A stretch of DNA of 9,118 nucleotides from Oscillospiraceae bacterium. Its GTDB lineage: Bacteria > Bacillota > Clostridia > Oscillospirales > Oscillospiraceae. Made by a program: the position numbers and the translations under genes. Under the pieces are notes generated by a model. That model ran no database searches and was not told where the DNA came from. It saw only the letters and a list, made by a program, of their open reading frames with translations. Below are positions 1-5,566 of the stretch, in pieces (the stretch's first letter is position 1; the number at the start of each line of letters is the position of its first letter). The stretch is from positions 1 through 9,118 of the forward strand of contig JAISTA010000201.1 in the NCBI GenBank assembly GCA_031272845.1, in the 5' to 3' direction.

Positions 1-1
1 G

Positions 2-478
2 CCTGACCATTATCCGTTTGGACTTAAAGAGGGGCAGGATCAGGATTACTGCTCTGAAATCGCGGGGCGCACGCTCGACTCCAAGTTTGACCTGTATCAA
101 AACACGCTGATTATGTACAACAGCGCAACGCCCAGCGTCACAGTCGATAAGCCGGTGTATTCGCTCGACATTTTGCCGACGCTGCTGAATTTGTTCGGTG
201 TTGAATACGACAGCAGGCTATTGACAGGGTGCGATATTTTCAGTGAGCGCACGGAGCACGTCGTTATCTGGCCGGACTTTTCGTGGATCACGGAAAAAGG
301 CCGGTACAACGCCTCAAACGACAAGTTTACGCCGAACCCCGGCGTGACGGTATCGGACGACTATGTCACCACAATGACGGCGTTTGTTAAGCGGCGCGGC
401 GTAAACAGCAAGCTGATGCTGAAAAACGACTATTTTCGAATGCTGGCGGATAAAGGGGTTAAGTTTCACGGCGGGTAG
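2..478 (+). CDS. Sulfatase / LTA synthase-family protein, C-terminal fragment
   Basis: The frame is open from the left edge to TAG at 476-478, giving about 158 residues of a protein whose start lies outside the window. Seen near the beginning is PDHYPFGL, which matches the late Asp-His metal-binding motif of alkaline-phosphatase-superfamily sulfatases of the LtaS type. It is followed by a hydrophobic strand (NTLIMYNSA) and then SLDILPTLLNLFGV, the segment that follows the catalytic core in these enzymes. Family knowledge: such proteins are membrane-anchored with an extracellular catalytic domain and transfer phosphoglycerol or related groups onto cell-surface polymers. The N-terminal membrane helices and the nucleophile Thr/Ser are not in view, so the substrate and exact subfamily cannot be decided. 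It could equally be a phosphoglycerol transferase acting on another glycan. It is followed by a long hairpin and looks like the last gene of its transcript. Confidence 0.8.
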   Translation, partial: PDHYPFGLKEGQDQDYCSEIAGRTLDSKFDLYQNTLIMYNSATPSVTVDKPVYSLDILPTLLNLFGVEYDSRLLTGCDIFSERTEHVVIWPDFSWITEKGRYNASNDKFTPNPGVTVSDDYVTTMTAFVKRRGVNSKLMLKNDYFRMLADKGVKFHGG

Positions 479-490
479 CTTTAGCCGCTC

Positions 491-559
491 CTGACTTTTG
501 CGCAACAAAAAGCTTTGCCTTTTGGCGAAGCTTTTTGTTGTGCCGAAGCAAAAGGTCAG
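491..559 (+). terminator. Long hairpin after the sulfatase gene, probable terminator
   Basis: An inner stem pairs 500-519 with 524-543 around a TTTT loop (20 pairs, two of them G-U). An outer stem pairs 491-499 with 550-559 with one bulged base. The U-rich run lies inside the 3' arm and no clean U tract follows the stem, so it is a less typical intrinsic terminator. It begins 13 bases after the sulfatase stop codon, which fits transcription termination or 3'-end protection. Confidence 0.55.
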
Positions 560-681
560 CAATACAGCCTCGCCGAAAACACAAAAAGTGATTTGGCAAT
601 CGAGTATTACAGAGCATTTAAGAGAAAACAGCAGCTTTAGGGAGCTTTTGCGTCAAGAATAAAATTTATTTGAATTTCCGC

Positions 682-710
682 TTGACAAACGCGCCCTCAG
701 GTGGTATAAT
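682..710 (+). promoter_or_regulatory. Consensus sigma-A promoter of rplM-rpsI
   Basis: TTGACA at 682-687 and TATAAT at 705-710 are both perfect and separated by exactly 17 bases. TG at 702-703 adds an extended -10. The expected transcription start is about 717, giving a leader of about 33 bases before the rplM ATG at 750. Every element is at consensus, as expected for a highly expressed ribosomal protein operon. No attenuator-like structure is visible in the short leader. Confidence 0.93.
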
Positions 711-749
711 CGCGATTGCTCTAAAATTTTCAAGACATCAGGTGAATAA

Positions 750-1184
750 ATGTCAACTACACTTATTAAACCGCAGCAGGTCGAGCGCAAGTGGTATGTT
801 ATCGACGCGGCGGGCCGTTCACTCGGCCGTACCGCAGTCGTCGCCGCAACGCTTCTGCGCGGAAAGCATAAGCCGGATTATACGCCCAACGTAGATTGCG
901 GCGATCAGGTCATTGTCATCAACTGCGCGCAGGCGCAGCTCACAGGCAACAAGCTCGAGAAAAAGTATTACCGTCATCATTCGGGCTGGATCGGCGGACT
1001 GAAGGAAATTCAGTACAAGCGCATTATGGCGACGCGTCCGGAGTTTGCAATGAAGCTTGCCGTTGAGGGTATGCTACAGAAGAACTCGCTCGGCCGCACG
1101 CAGGCGACGCGCCTGCGCCTTTTTGCCGGAAGCGAACACACCCACGCCGCGCAGCAGCCGCAGGTCTGGGAAATCAAGGACTAA
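750..1184 (+). CDS. rplM: 50S ribosomal protein L13 (uL13)
   Basis: This 144-residue protein is the usual length for bacterial L13. It carries the family landmarks in order: VERKWYVIDAAGRSLGR near residues 11-27, the LLRGKHKPDYTPNVDCGD stretch at about 36-53, the KKYYRHHSGWIGGLKE block at about 71-86, and GMLQKNSLGR followed by AGSEHTHAAQQP near the C-terminus. uL13 binds 23S rRNA early in large-subunit assembly. The start at 750 is preceded by an AGGTGA ribosome binding site at 740-745. It is the first gene after the consensus promoter, and its TAA overlaps the start of the purine-rich binding site of rpsI, so the two are co-transcribed as in most Firmicutes. Confidence 0.98.
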   Translation: MSTTLIKPQQVERKWYVIDAAGRSLGRTAVVAATLLRGKHKPDYTPNVDCGDQVIVINCAQAQLTGNKLEKKYYRHHSGWIGGLKEIQYKRIMATRPEFAMKLAVEGMLQKNSLGRTQATRLRLFAGSEHTHAAQQPQVWEIKD

Positions 1185-1199
1185 GGGGGACCTAAAGCT

Positions 1200-1604
1200 A
1201 TGTATGCAAGCAAAAAGCCTTACAATTACGGAACAGGCCGCCGCAAGTCCTCGGTCGCGCGCGTTCATCTCACAACGGGCGGCACAGGCAAGATTACGAT
1301 CAACGGCCGCGATATAGACGATTATTTCGGCCTTGAAACGCTCAAGCTAATAGTGCGTCAGCCGCTTGAGGTCACGGGAAATGTCGGCAAGGTCGATATT
1401 ATGACGACAGTCAAGGGCGGCGGCGTCACAGGTCAGGCCGGCGCAATCCGCCACGGAATCGCCCGCGCGCTCCTGCTCGTGGACGACAGCTATCGCGGCC
1501 CCCTCAAGGCAGCGGGTCTGCTCACGCGCGATCCGCGTATGAAAGAGCGCAAGAAGTACGGCTTAAAGGCAGCCCGCCGCGCGCCGCAGTTTTCAAAGAG
1601 ATAG
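1200..1604 (+). CDS. rpsI: 30S ribosomal protein S9 (uS9)
   Basis: The 134-residue product starts with the S9 signature YGTGRRKSSVARV and contains NGRDIDDYFGLETL and VTTVKGGG-like segments. GGGVTGQAGAIRHGIARAL is the conserved S9 motif at about residues 75-93. It ends in the lysine/arginine-rich tail finishing SKR, which reaches toward the P-site tRNA. Its length is close to the usual 130 residues. The ATG at 1200 has a strong AAGGGGGA binding site at 1183-1190 that overlaps the rplM stop codon, only 15 bases separating the genes. A textbook intrinsic terminator follows 24 bases after the stop. No anomalies are seen. Confidence 0.98.
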   Translation: MYASKKPYNYGTGRRKSSVARVHLTTGGTGKITINGRDIDDYFGLETLKLIVRQPLEVTGNVGKVDIMTTVKGGGVTGQAGAIRHGIARALLLVDDSYRGPLKAAGLLTRDPRMKERKKYGLKAARRAPQFSKR

Positions 1605-1627
1605 TGGTTTTAGTTTACGAACCATAC

Positions 1628-1664
1628 AAAAACACCGCAGAGTTGGCCTCTGCGGTGTTTTTTT
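1628..1664. terminator. Bidirectional intrinsic terminator between rpsI and the PRTase gene
   Basis: A perfect 12-bp stem (1631-1642 with 1648-1659) has a five-base loop and is followed on the + strand by seven T. The mirrored A-run gives a T run on the - strand as well. It therefore ends the rplM-rpsI transcript and also lies 26 bases past the stop of the convergent gene at 1690-2757. Confidence 0.93.
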
Positions 1665-1689
1665 GTGATAGGGGGGCAATCTACTGCCG

Positions 1690-2757
1690 TCAATCTGTTT
1701 TTCCCCAAGGGAAATAGTAGAATGGATTTTGTGTTTCGCGCCAACAATAATCGGAAACACGTTCATGTGGTTCCGGGTGATGCGGTCTTTCAACTAAGGT
1801 GACTACCTTTATGTATTGATGCACATCTTCGTTTTCATATTTCCACGGCTTAGAGCTTTTGCCGTTCGAGGGGTCAGCGCTCCCGCATGCAATTATTTGC
1901 CGCAATAATTTATTCACTGAAATGCCTGTGTTAATCCAATCCTCAACTATAAGAATACGCGGTTTTCTCATTCCGGAATTATTTTTTTTGTGCTCATGAA
2001 TATAATCTAGACACTTCTCAAATGATTTTGGAAACAAATACTTGCGGCGCGGTGTGTTGTAGAGTACATAGCCTTCAGCGTATACGTCTTCTTTAAACAA
2101 TATATTTCTTCGCCGCTGGTAGCCCCTGCGCTCCGTTGCTTGGCTTAGTTCATCGAAGTCTTTTTTCATCATCGCCCGGCATGTAAGCACCGGAATATCA
2201 ATAAGCAAATTATACTGAACAAAATTTGCGACATATGTGCCGCGCAAGCATGTAGTTAAAATTATATCAGGCTTAAACTTGTCTGTATTTTTAGGATCAT
2301 CAGGGTCAACAATTTTCATTTTGTTTATCGCGACACAAATATCGTCTATGGCGATTATAAAATCTTCCCACGTTATTGTCACGCGATTGTTTTGCTCAAG
2401 TTTTGTGTCATGATATGCTACAAATGTATTGAATATTGTAAATATAAGCGCAAGTACAGACAAATACGCAGGAAAGGCCTTTCCTGATGCAAAAAACCAT
2501 TTTGCGAAAGAGATGAGATAGGATTTGTTTTCTTCAGGCAGTGGAGGTGGAGACACGGCATAAATAAACCAAAATATAAAAATGAGTATGGCTAAACCTG
2601 CTACGATACATCTAAAAGCATTACATACTGCTCTTAGTTTTTTTCTTCTTGTTATTGCTTTTGATTCTTTGCGTCTTTTACTTCTTTTTTGACTTAATAT
2701 GAATTCACCGTCTTCTTTGTCATTTACAACCTGTCCGGGGGGGGGGGCTTTCGACAT
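1690..2757 (-). CDS. Two-TM membrane-anchored phosphoribosyltransferase-like protein
   Basis: This 355-residue protein has no gene name I recognise. A basic N-terminus (residues 24-42) precedes two hydrophobic helices at about 46-68 and 95-115, then a C-terminal domain from about 127. That domain shows type I phosphoribosyltransferase features: PDIILTTCLRG at 163-173, which resembles the PPi-binding strand-loop, and ILIVEDWINTGIS at 268-280, a good match to the PRPP-binding loop with its two acidic residues and a TG-S ending. The extended segment between them (about 200-265) has no assignment. The gene is much richer in A+T than its neighbours, is alone between two terminators, and has its own promoter, all consistent with transfer. 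The ATG at 2757 has only a weak upstream AGAAA. An 11-base C run in codons 4-7 decides whether the frame stays open. Nucleotide salvage, signalling or phage-conflict roles are possible; the function is unproven. Confidence 0.8.
   Translation of the reverse strand: MSKAPPPGQVVNDKEDGEFILSQKRSKRRKESKAITRRKKLRAVCNAFRCIVAGLAILIFIFWFIYAVSPPPLPEENKSYLISFAKWFFASGKAFPAYLSVLALIFTIFNTFVAYHDTKLEQNNRVTITWEDFIIAIDDICVAINKMKIVDPDDPKNTDKFKPDIILTTCLRGTYVANFVQYNLLIDIPVLTCRAMMKKDFDELSQATERRGYQRRRNILFKEDVYAEGYVLYNTPRRKYLFPKSFEKCLDYIHEHKKNNSGMRKPRILIVEDWINTGISVNKLLRQIIACGSADPSNGKSSKPWKYENEDVHQYIKVVTLVERPHHPEPHERVSDYCWRETQNPFYYFPWGKTD
2737..2747 (-). repeat. Poly-C11 tract inside codons 4-7 of the PRTase gene
   Basis: The + strand has eleven consecutive G, which are C in the coding strand, starting ten bases after the A of the ATG at 2757. 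With 11 C the long frame is open from that ATG. With 10 C, the ATG at 2757 runs into TAA within about a dozen codons and the ATG at 2780 also stops early. With 12 C, the ATG at 2780 would be joined in frame to the long gene. Such tracts near starts are classic slippage sites, but a sequencing or assembly length error is also possible. Confidence 0.9.
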
Positions 2758-2819
2758 ATTTTTCTAATAATTTCGAGCATATTTACAAACACATCACTAA
2801 TTAAATAAATAATGATTGA

Positions 2820-2848
2820 ATAATAACAGTAATAATTGTTTTTGTCAA
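2820..2848 (-). promoter_or_regulatory. Promoter of the PRTase-like gene
   Basis: On the - strand TTGACA (2848-2843) and TATTAT (2825-2820) are separated by exactly 17 bases, with TG one base before the -10 hexamer (extended -10). The predicted start is about 2813. The transcript would include the ATG at 2780 and the ATG at 2757 but not the more distant upstream ATG at 2915. This supports independent transcription of the gene. Confidence 0.8.
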
Positions 2849-2928
2849 TAGTTTTTTGAATTATATTGTTTATGTTGACGTTATGCCGAAATGGGTAGTT
2901 TTGCAACAATGTCAATACAATCTAAATA

Positions 2929-2972
2929 AAAGCAAACAGACAGGACAAAACACTGCCCTGTCTGTTTGCTTT
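2929..2972 (-). terminator. Intrinsic terminator of the SDR gene
   Basis: A perfect 16-bp stem (2929-2944 with 2957-2972) encloses a 12-base loop. It lies 32 bases past the SDR stop codon. On the - strand the stem is followed by a T-rich run (TTTTATTTA, partly shared with the stem). It separates the SDR transcript from the promoter of the PRTase gene. Confidence 0.88.
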
Positions 2973-3003
2973 ATGTATTCTTTTCCCGCAGAAAAGCGTG
3001 CTT

Positions 3004-3993
3004 TTACACGAAATCCAGTACGTTGCCGAAGCCCTGGAACAGCGTGCGCGGCGCCTGCATTTCAAGCTCCTCAACCGTCCAGTAGTCGCGCCCGGCCTTT
3101 GTAATGTTGCGCGAGATAATCGGGAACTGGTGCACGCCGACGGAGTTGCCCGCGAGTGTGAACACGGTGCCCGTAACGTCCTTTGCGGAGTCTGTGCAGA
3201 GGTACTTCAGGAACGGAACGACCGCCTCGGGATCCGGCGTGATGTCTGACTTCGGGAATTCGCGCTGGCCGGGAATGCCCTTGCCGGTGTCGCTGGCATA
3301 GTCGCCCTCATAGGCCGCGCGCGTTCTTGCCCACGGGCCGAACGCGTTGACCGTGATTCCCTCGTGGAAAAACTCGCACGCCGCGCCCTGCGTCAGGCCG
3401 ACGGCTCCGGCGTTTGCCGCGCAGTAATGCGCCATCTTGATGATGTCGCCCATAAATGCCTTTGAGGTGGCGTTGATAACGCGTCCCCACCCTTTCTTCT
3501 GCATATAAGGAATCGCGAATTTCATCATGTTAAAGTAGCCCTTAGGCTTGATGTTTGTGACGCGGTCCCAGTCGTCCTCCGGAATGTCCGTGAGCGAGCC
3601 GCCGCCGAATGCGCCCGCGACGTTGATGAGAATATCAACAGTGCCGAAAGCCTCAACCGCCTTTTTGACGATAGCCTCAGCGTCCGCAATGCTTCCGATG
3701 TCGCCGTAAGCCGGGATTGCCGTGCCGCCGAAGTCGTTGATCGTCTTGGCGGTGGACTCCGCGTCGCCCGTGATTCCGGCGTAAACATCGTCAAACGCTT
3801 TCTTTTTCTCGGGAGAAAGCGCCGCATACTGCGCCTCAGACATGTTGACGAGCCTTGTCGAGCCGGGCTTGCGGTTGTTTGTAACGACCTTTGCGCCCTC
3901 CTCGGCAAAGCCGATTGCAACGGCGCGGCCGACGCCCTGCCCTGAGCCTGTGACGATAACGACCTTGTCCTTAAACCTGTTTCCGATAGCCAT
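3004..3993 (-). CDS. Short-chain dehydrogenase/reductase with a catalytic Lys-to-Asn change
   Basis: The 329-residue protein is an SDR Rossmann-fold oxidoreductase. TGSGQGVG at 15-22 is the NAD(P)-binding glycine motif, NVAG at 124-127 replaces the usual NNAG, N147 and S177 sit at the classical catalytic positions, and Y190 is the expected tyrosine. The residue four after that tyrosine, normally lysine, is N194 (YCAAN). About 45 residues are inserted between the second and third strands (roughly 43-90), and the C-terminus is longer than the 250 residues typical of FabG-like members. ATG at 3993 is chosen because GGAGG at about 4001-4005 precedes it; an in-frame ATG at 4035 lacks such a site and overlaps the promoter. 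Family enzymes interconvert alcohols and ketones using NAD(P)H; substrate is unknown. It is monocistronic, between its own promoter and terminator. Confidence 0.9.
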   Translation of the reverse strand: MAIGNRFKDKVVIVTGSGQGVGRAVAIGFAEEGAKVVTNNRKPGSTRLVNMSEAQYAALSPEKKKAFDDVYAGITGDAESTAKTINDFGGTAIPAYGDIGSIADAEAIVKKAVEAFGTVDILINVAGAFGGGSLTDIPEDDWDRVTNIKPKGYFNMMKFAIPYMQKKGWGRVINATSKAFMGDIIKMAHYCAANAGAVGLTQGAACEFFHEGITVNAFGPWARTRAAYEGDYASDTGKGIPGQREFPKSDITPDPEAVVPFLKYLCTDSAKDVTGTVFTLAGNSVGVHQFPIISRNITKAGRDYWTVEELEMQAPRTLFQGFGNVLDFV

Positions 3994-4023
3994 AAAAAGC
4001 CTCCGAATATTTATTATGCGTCT

Positions 4024-4051
4024 ATTATATATCATTTTTGAAAAAATGCAA
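4024..4051 (-). promoter_or_regulatory. Probable promoter of the SDR gene
   Basis: On the - strand a perfect TATAAT (4029-4024) lies 16 bases downstream of TTGCAT (4051-4046), a weak -35 (three of six bases). TG occurs a few bases upstream of the -10. The predicted start near 4017 leaves a leader of about 24 bases holding the GGAGG site. The -35 lies only a few bases from the left edge of the repeat at about 4058. Confidence 0.6.
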
Positions 4052-4057
4052 GAGGGT

Positions 4058-4680
4058 TTGAGGTGAGGACGGCTTTGACTTGCGGCGTTGTTGGTGTTCT
4101 TTTCGACGGAAATCTTTTGGCGGGAACGAAGTGTTCTCTGTGCGGCGCAGGTGCGGTGTTTGAAATTGGGACTTGGCTGTTCTTCAGGGCGAAGCTAAAG
4201 CGCCTACGCGGCTGGCGGTTACTTTGTCCGGTTCGCCGGAAAAAGTAACCAAAAAGGGGCGACTTCTTTTAGAAAGAAGCAAATCTTTTTTTATACCGGG
4301 CACAGTTGTGCTGCAATGTAGTCCCAGCCCACACCGCGAGAAGTGCGGTGCAGCGTCCGAACGCCTATGCGCCGCCGCACGCAGGGGCGAAGCCTGTCCG
4401 AGGCTAAAGACTCAGGTTAGATTTTGGTTGTGGCGAACTGCGGTGGGGGTGCCGTCCGGAAGGACGGTACTGCTACGATTGCTGACGCACGTTGTGCTGG
4501 CGGTTGGTGCGTGTCCCGGCGTGGCGGGGATTGTTGTGACGGTGGGTACGTCCTTGCGGTGCGGGTTCGTCCCCCGTTGCCGCAACGTTTCCGTAGGGGA
4601 CGGCGTCCTCGACGTCCCTTGTCCGGTTTGCCGCCGGACTATGCGTCATACGACGCACCCGTCTGGCTTGGTGCGGTTGG
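4058..4680 (+). repeat. Dispersed repeat, copy 1 (gene-free, hairpin-rich)
   Basis: This stretch aligns over its whole length with 8502-9118 in the same orientation, about 4.45 kb away. Long near-identical blocks include those around 4115-4145, 4159-4168, 4252-4285, 4328-4362 and 4590-4640, while other blocks are strongly diverged. Gaps between the copies are not multiples of three (for example 12 against 14 bases just after the T-rich stretch near 4290), so the open frame at 4173-4886 is not a conserved protein. Structures seen: a 15-bp stem with TTCG loop at 4217-4250, CTTCTTT/AAAGAAG near 4262-4278, CCGTCC-GGAA-GGACGG near 4451-4466, a GGGACG-type hairpin at 4597-4618, and TGCGTC-ATAC-GACGCA at 4642-4657. 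No transposase or rRNA/tRNA similarity is recognised. Confidence 0.85.
4217..4250 (+). repeat. Conserved hairpin of repeat copy 1
   Basis: The arms at 4217-4231 and 4236-4250 form 15 positions with a single G-A mismatch, closed by TTCG. The oppositely oriented copy has a hairpin at the same place in the module (5159-5190) made of different base pairs. In the other copy (8663-8696) the 5' arm is kept but the 3' arm is degraded. Confidence 0.85.
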
Positions 4681-4693
4681 GTGCGTTGTCCTT

Positions 4694-4712
4694 GGACGCG
4701 CTTTGCGCGTCC
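4694..4712. repeat. Short perfect hairpin in the repeat cluster
   Basis: GGACGCGC at 4694-4701 and GCGCGTCC at 4705-4712 pair perfectly across a TTT loop. It has no T tract and no gene end nearby, so it is treated as part of the repeat cluster and not as a terminator. Confidence 0.7.
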
Positions 4713-4760
4713 TGGACGGGCGGGTGTGGTGGTTCGGCGGGATTTCGGGCGGGGCTGTGC

Positions 4761-4932
4761 TGTAGGGGACGCTGCCCTCAGCGTCCCGTGCCCGAAACCA
4801 CGGCGCTGCCGTCTGAAAACCACCGCAACCGAGCAATAAACGCGCAGAACACCGAGACCACGGCGTTTGTGTTTAAAAACACATAAACCCGGACAATAAA
4901 CGCACGGGATGCTGAGGTCGGCGTCCCCTACA
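4761..4932. repeat. Centre of the cluster: inverted 31-mers flanking a 60-bp tandem duplication
   Basis: Positions 4761-4791 and 4902-4932 are reverse complements at 28 of 31 positions, and each contains a hairpin (4766-4787 and 4906-4927). Between and partly overlapping them are two direct units of exactly 60 bases (4797-4856 and 4857-4916) matching at roughly 39 of 60 positions and sharing ACCACGGCG and CAATAAACGC. No coding frame or RNA family is recognised. The symmetry marks the junction between the two oppositely oriented repeat copies. Confidence 0.75.
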
Positions 4933-5260
4933 TTGGGTTACCGCACCCCGCCGCACCGGGACACGCACCATATTGCCGTATACTACAGCGCAGGGCGCGG
5001 TGCGGGTGTGCTTCGCCAAGTCCCGGGGCCCCGCCGGCACCTACCTCAGGCGAATAGAGGCCTAACGCCCCGTCATTCGGCAACTCTGTCCGGGTTCGGC
5101 CGTGCGGACACGTACACTTGTACATCCGTAATCGCCTAAGCCCAAAAGCTGCTTCTTTGGTACCGTTCTTGCCAAGACAAGAACGGTACCGCCCGCCGCG
5201 CAGGCGCTTTACTTCGCAAAGCTGTCAAGCTTCGCCGCAATTTCAAACACAGCTACCTGT
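4902..5260 (-). repeat. Dispersed repeat, inverted and partly deleted copy (copy 3)
   Basis: Read on the - strand this stretch repeats modules of copies 1 and 2 in the same order. They are TTTGAAATTG (5247-5238), the AAAGCGCCTGCGCGGCGGGC block, a hairpin (5190-5159), the GGTGCGTGTCCCGG module (about 4970-4950), and TGTAGGGGACG with its hairpin (4932-4906). The last two modules lie about 45 bases closer together than in copy 1, and the part between hairpin and GGTGCGTG module is largely unalignable. It is therefore a mosaic or old relative, not a recent duplicate. The remaining bases to 5335 (GC-rich, no credible gene) show no further clear match. Confidence 0.75.
5159..5190 (-). repeat. Conserved hairpin of copy 3 with replaced base pairs
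   Basis: GGTACCGTTCTTG (5159-5171) and CAAGAACGGTACC (5178-5190) pair perfectly over 13 bp around a six-base loop. It occupies the same site in the module as the hairpin at 4217-4250, but both arms differ in sequence, so pairing is kept while the bases changed. Confidence 0.85.
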
Positions 5261-5335
5261 GGCTCAGACGAAGCAACCGCCCAACCACGCCCCGCGAAAC
5301 AGAAGCTACATTCAAAAGCGCGGCGCCTATGCTTG

Positions 5336-5380
5336 ATAAAAAACAACCGGCCGGGGCAATCCCGGCCGGTTGTTTTTTAT
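5336..5380. terminator. Strong bidirectional intrinsic terminator
   Basis: A perfect 20-bp inverted repeat (5336-5355 with 5361-5380) has a five-base loop and six A/T pairs at the base on both sides, so it can work in both directions. For leftward transcription it lies about 190 bases past the stop of the YcxB-like gene at 5567 and just after the candidate structured RNA, and shields the repeat cluster from that operon. Confidence 0.9.
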
Positions 5381-5396
5381 GTACAGCTAAACCACT

Positions 5397-5530
5397 AAAA
5401 GAGTCCCAGATTTGCGAGAATATTTTTCGGATTGCCGGGAGAGGTGTGCCGCCGTGATATGGTGTTGTACCCCGGCTAGGACGACGACACAGTAATGCGG
5501 AAAATTTCCGCCGATCCGGGACGCTTTTTA
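5397..5530. ncRNA. Candidate structured RNA (three-way junction), family unknown
   Basis: Bases 5397-5412 pair with 5513-5528 (14 pairs, two mismatches) and enclose two further stems: GCCGGG 5434-5439 with CCCGGC 5471-5476, and the hairpin at 5497-5511 (GCGGA/TCCGC). On the + strand the closing stem ends in a T5 run. On the - strand the unit would follow the YcxB-like gene and precede the strong terminator at 5336-5380, so it could also be a 3'-UTR structure. I compared it from memory with 6S, SRP, tmRNA, RNase P, 5S rRNA and common riboswitches and saw no match. No convincing dedicated promoter was found on either strand, so the strand is left open. Confidence 0.4.
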
Positions 5531-5566
5531 GGTAGAAGGACTATAATAATTATCAGCCGCCGAGGC

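Noticed and set aside
682..749. Autoregulatory leader structure for rplM
   Set aside because: The leader is only about 33 bases and no stable stem was seen.
2724..2915. 63-residue open frame upstream of the PRTase gene, - strand
   Set aside because: Its ATG at 2915 lies upstream of the predicted transcription start near 2813 and no binding site is seen. Only its last part from ATG 2780 matters, as the alternative start at tract length C12.
3994..4035. Upstream in-frame start of the SDR gene (ATG at 4035)
   Set aside because: It overlaps the TATAAT element and lacks a ribosome binding site, while ATG 3993 has GGAGG at good spacing and gives a normal SDR N-terminus.
4173..4886. 237-residue open frame across repeat copy 1 and the cluster centre
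   Set aside because: The matching repeat copy at 8502-9118 has indels not divisible by three, so the frame is not conserved. There is no family motif, and composition is Cys/Arg/Gly-rich as expected from GC-rich non-coding DNA.
4761..4932. CRISPR-like array
   Set aside because: There are only two 60-bp units, poorly conserved, directly adjacent with no spacers, and no cas gene is present.
4058..5335. Insertion sequence or composite transposon
   Set aside because: No transposase frame, no clean terminal inverted repeats and no target duplication were visible. A non-autonomous element remains possible and is covered in the findings.
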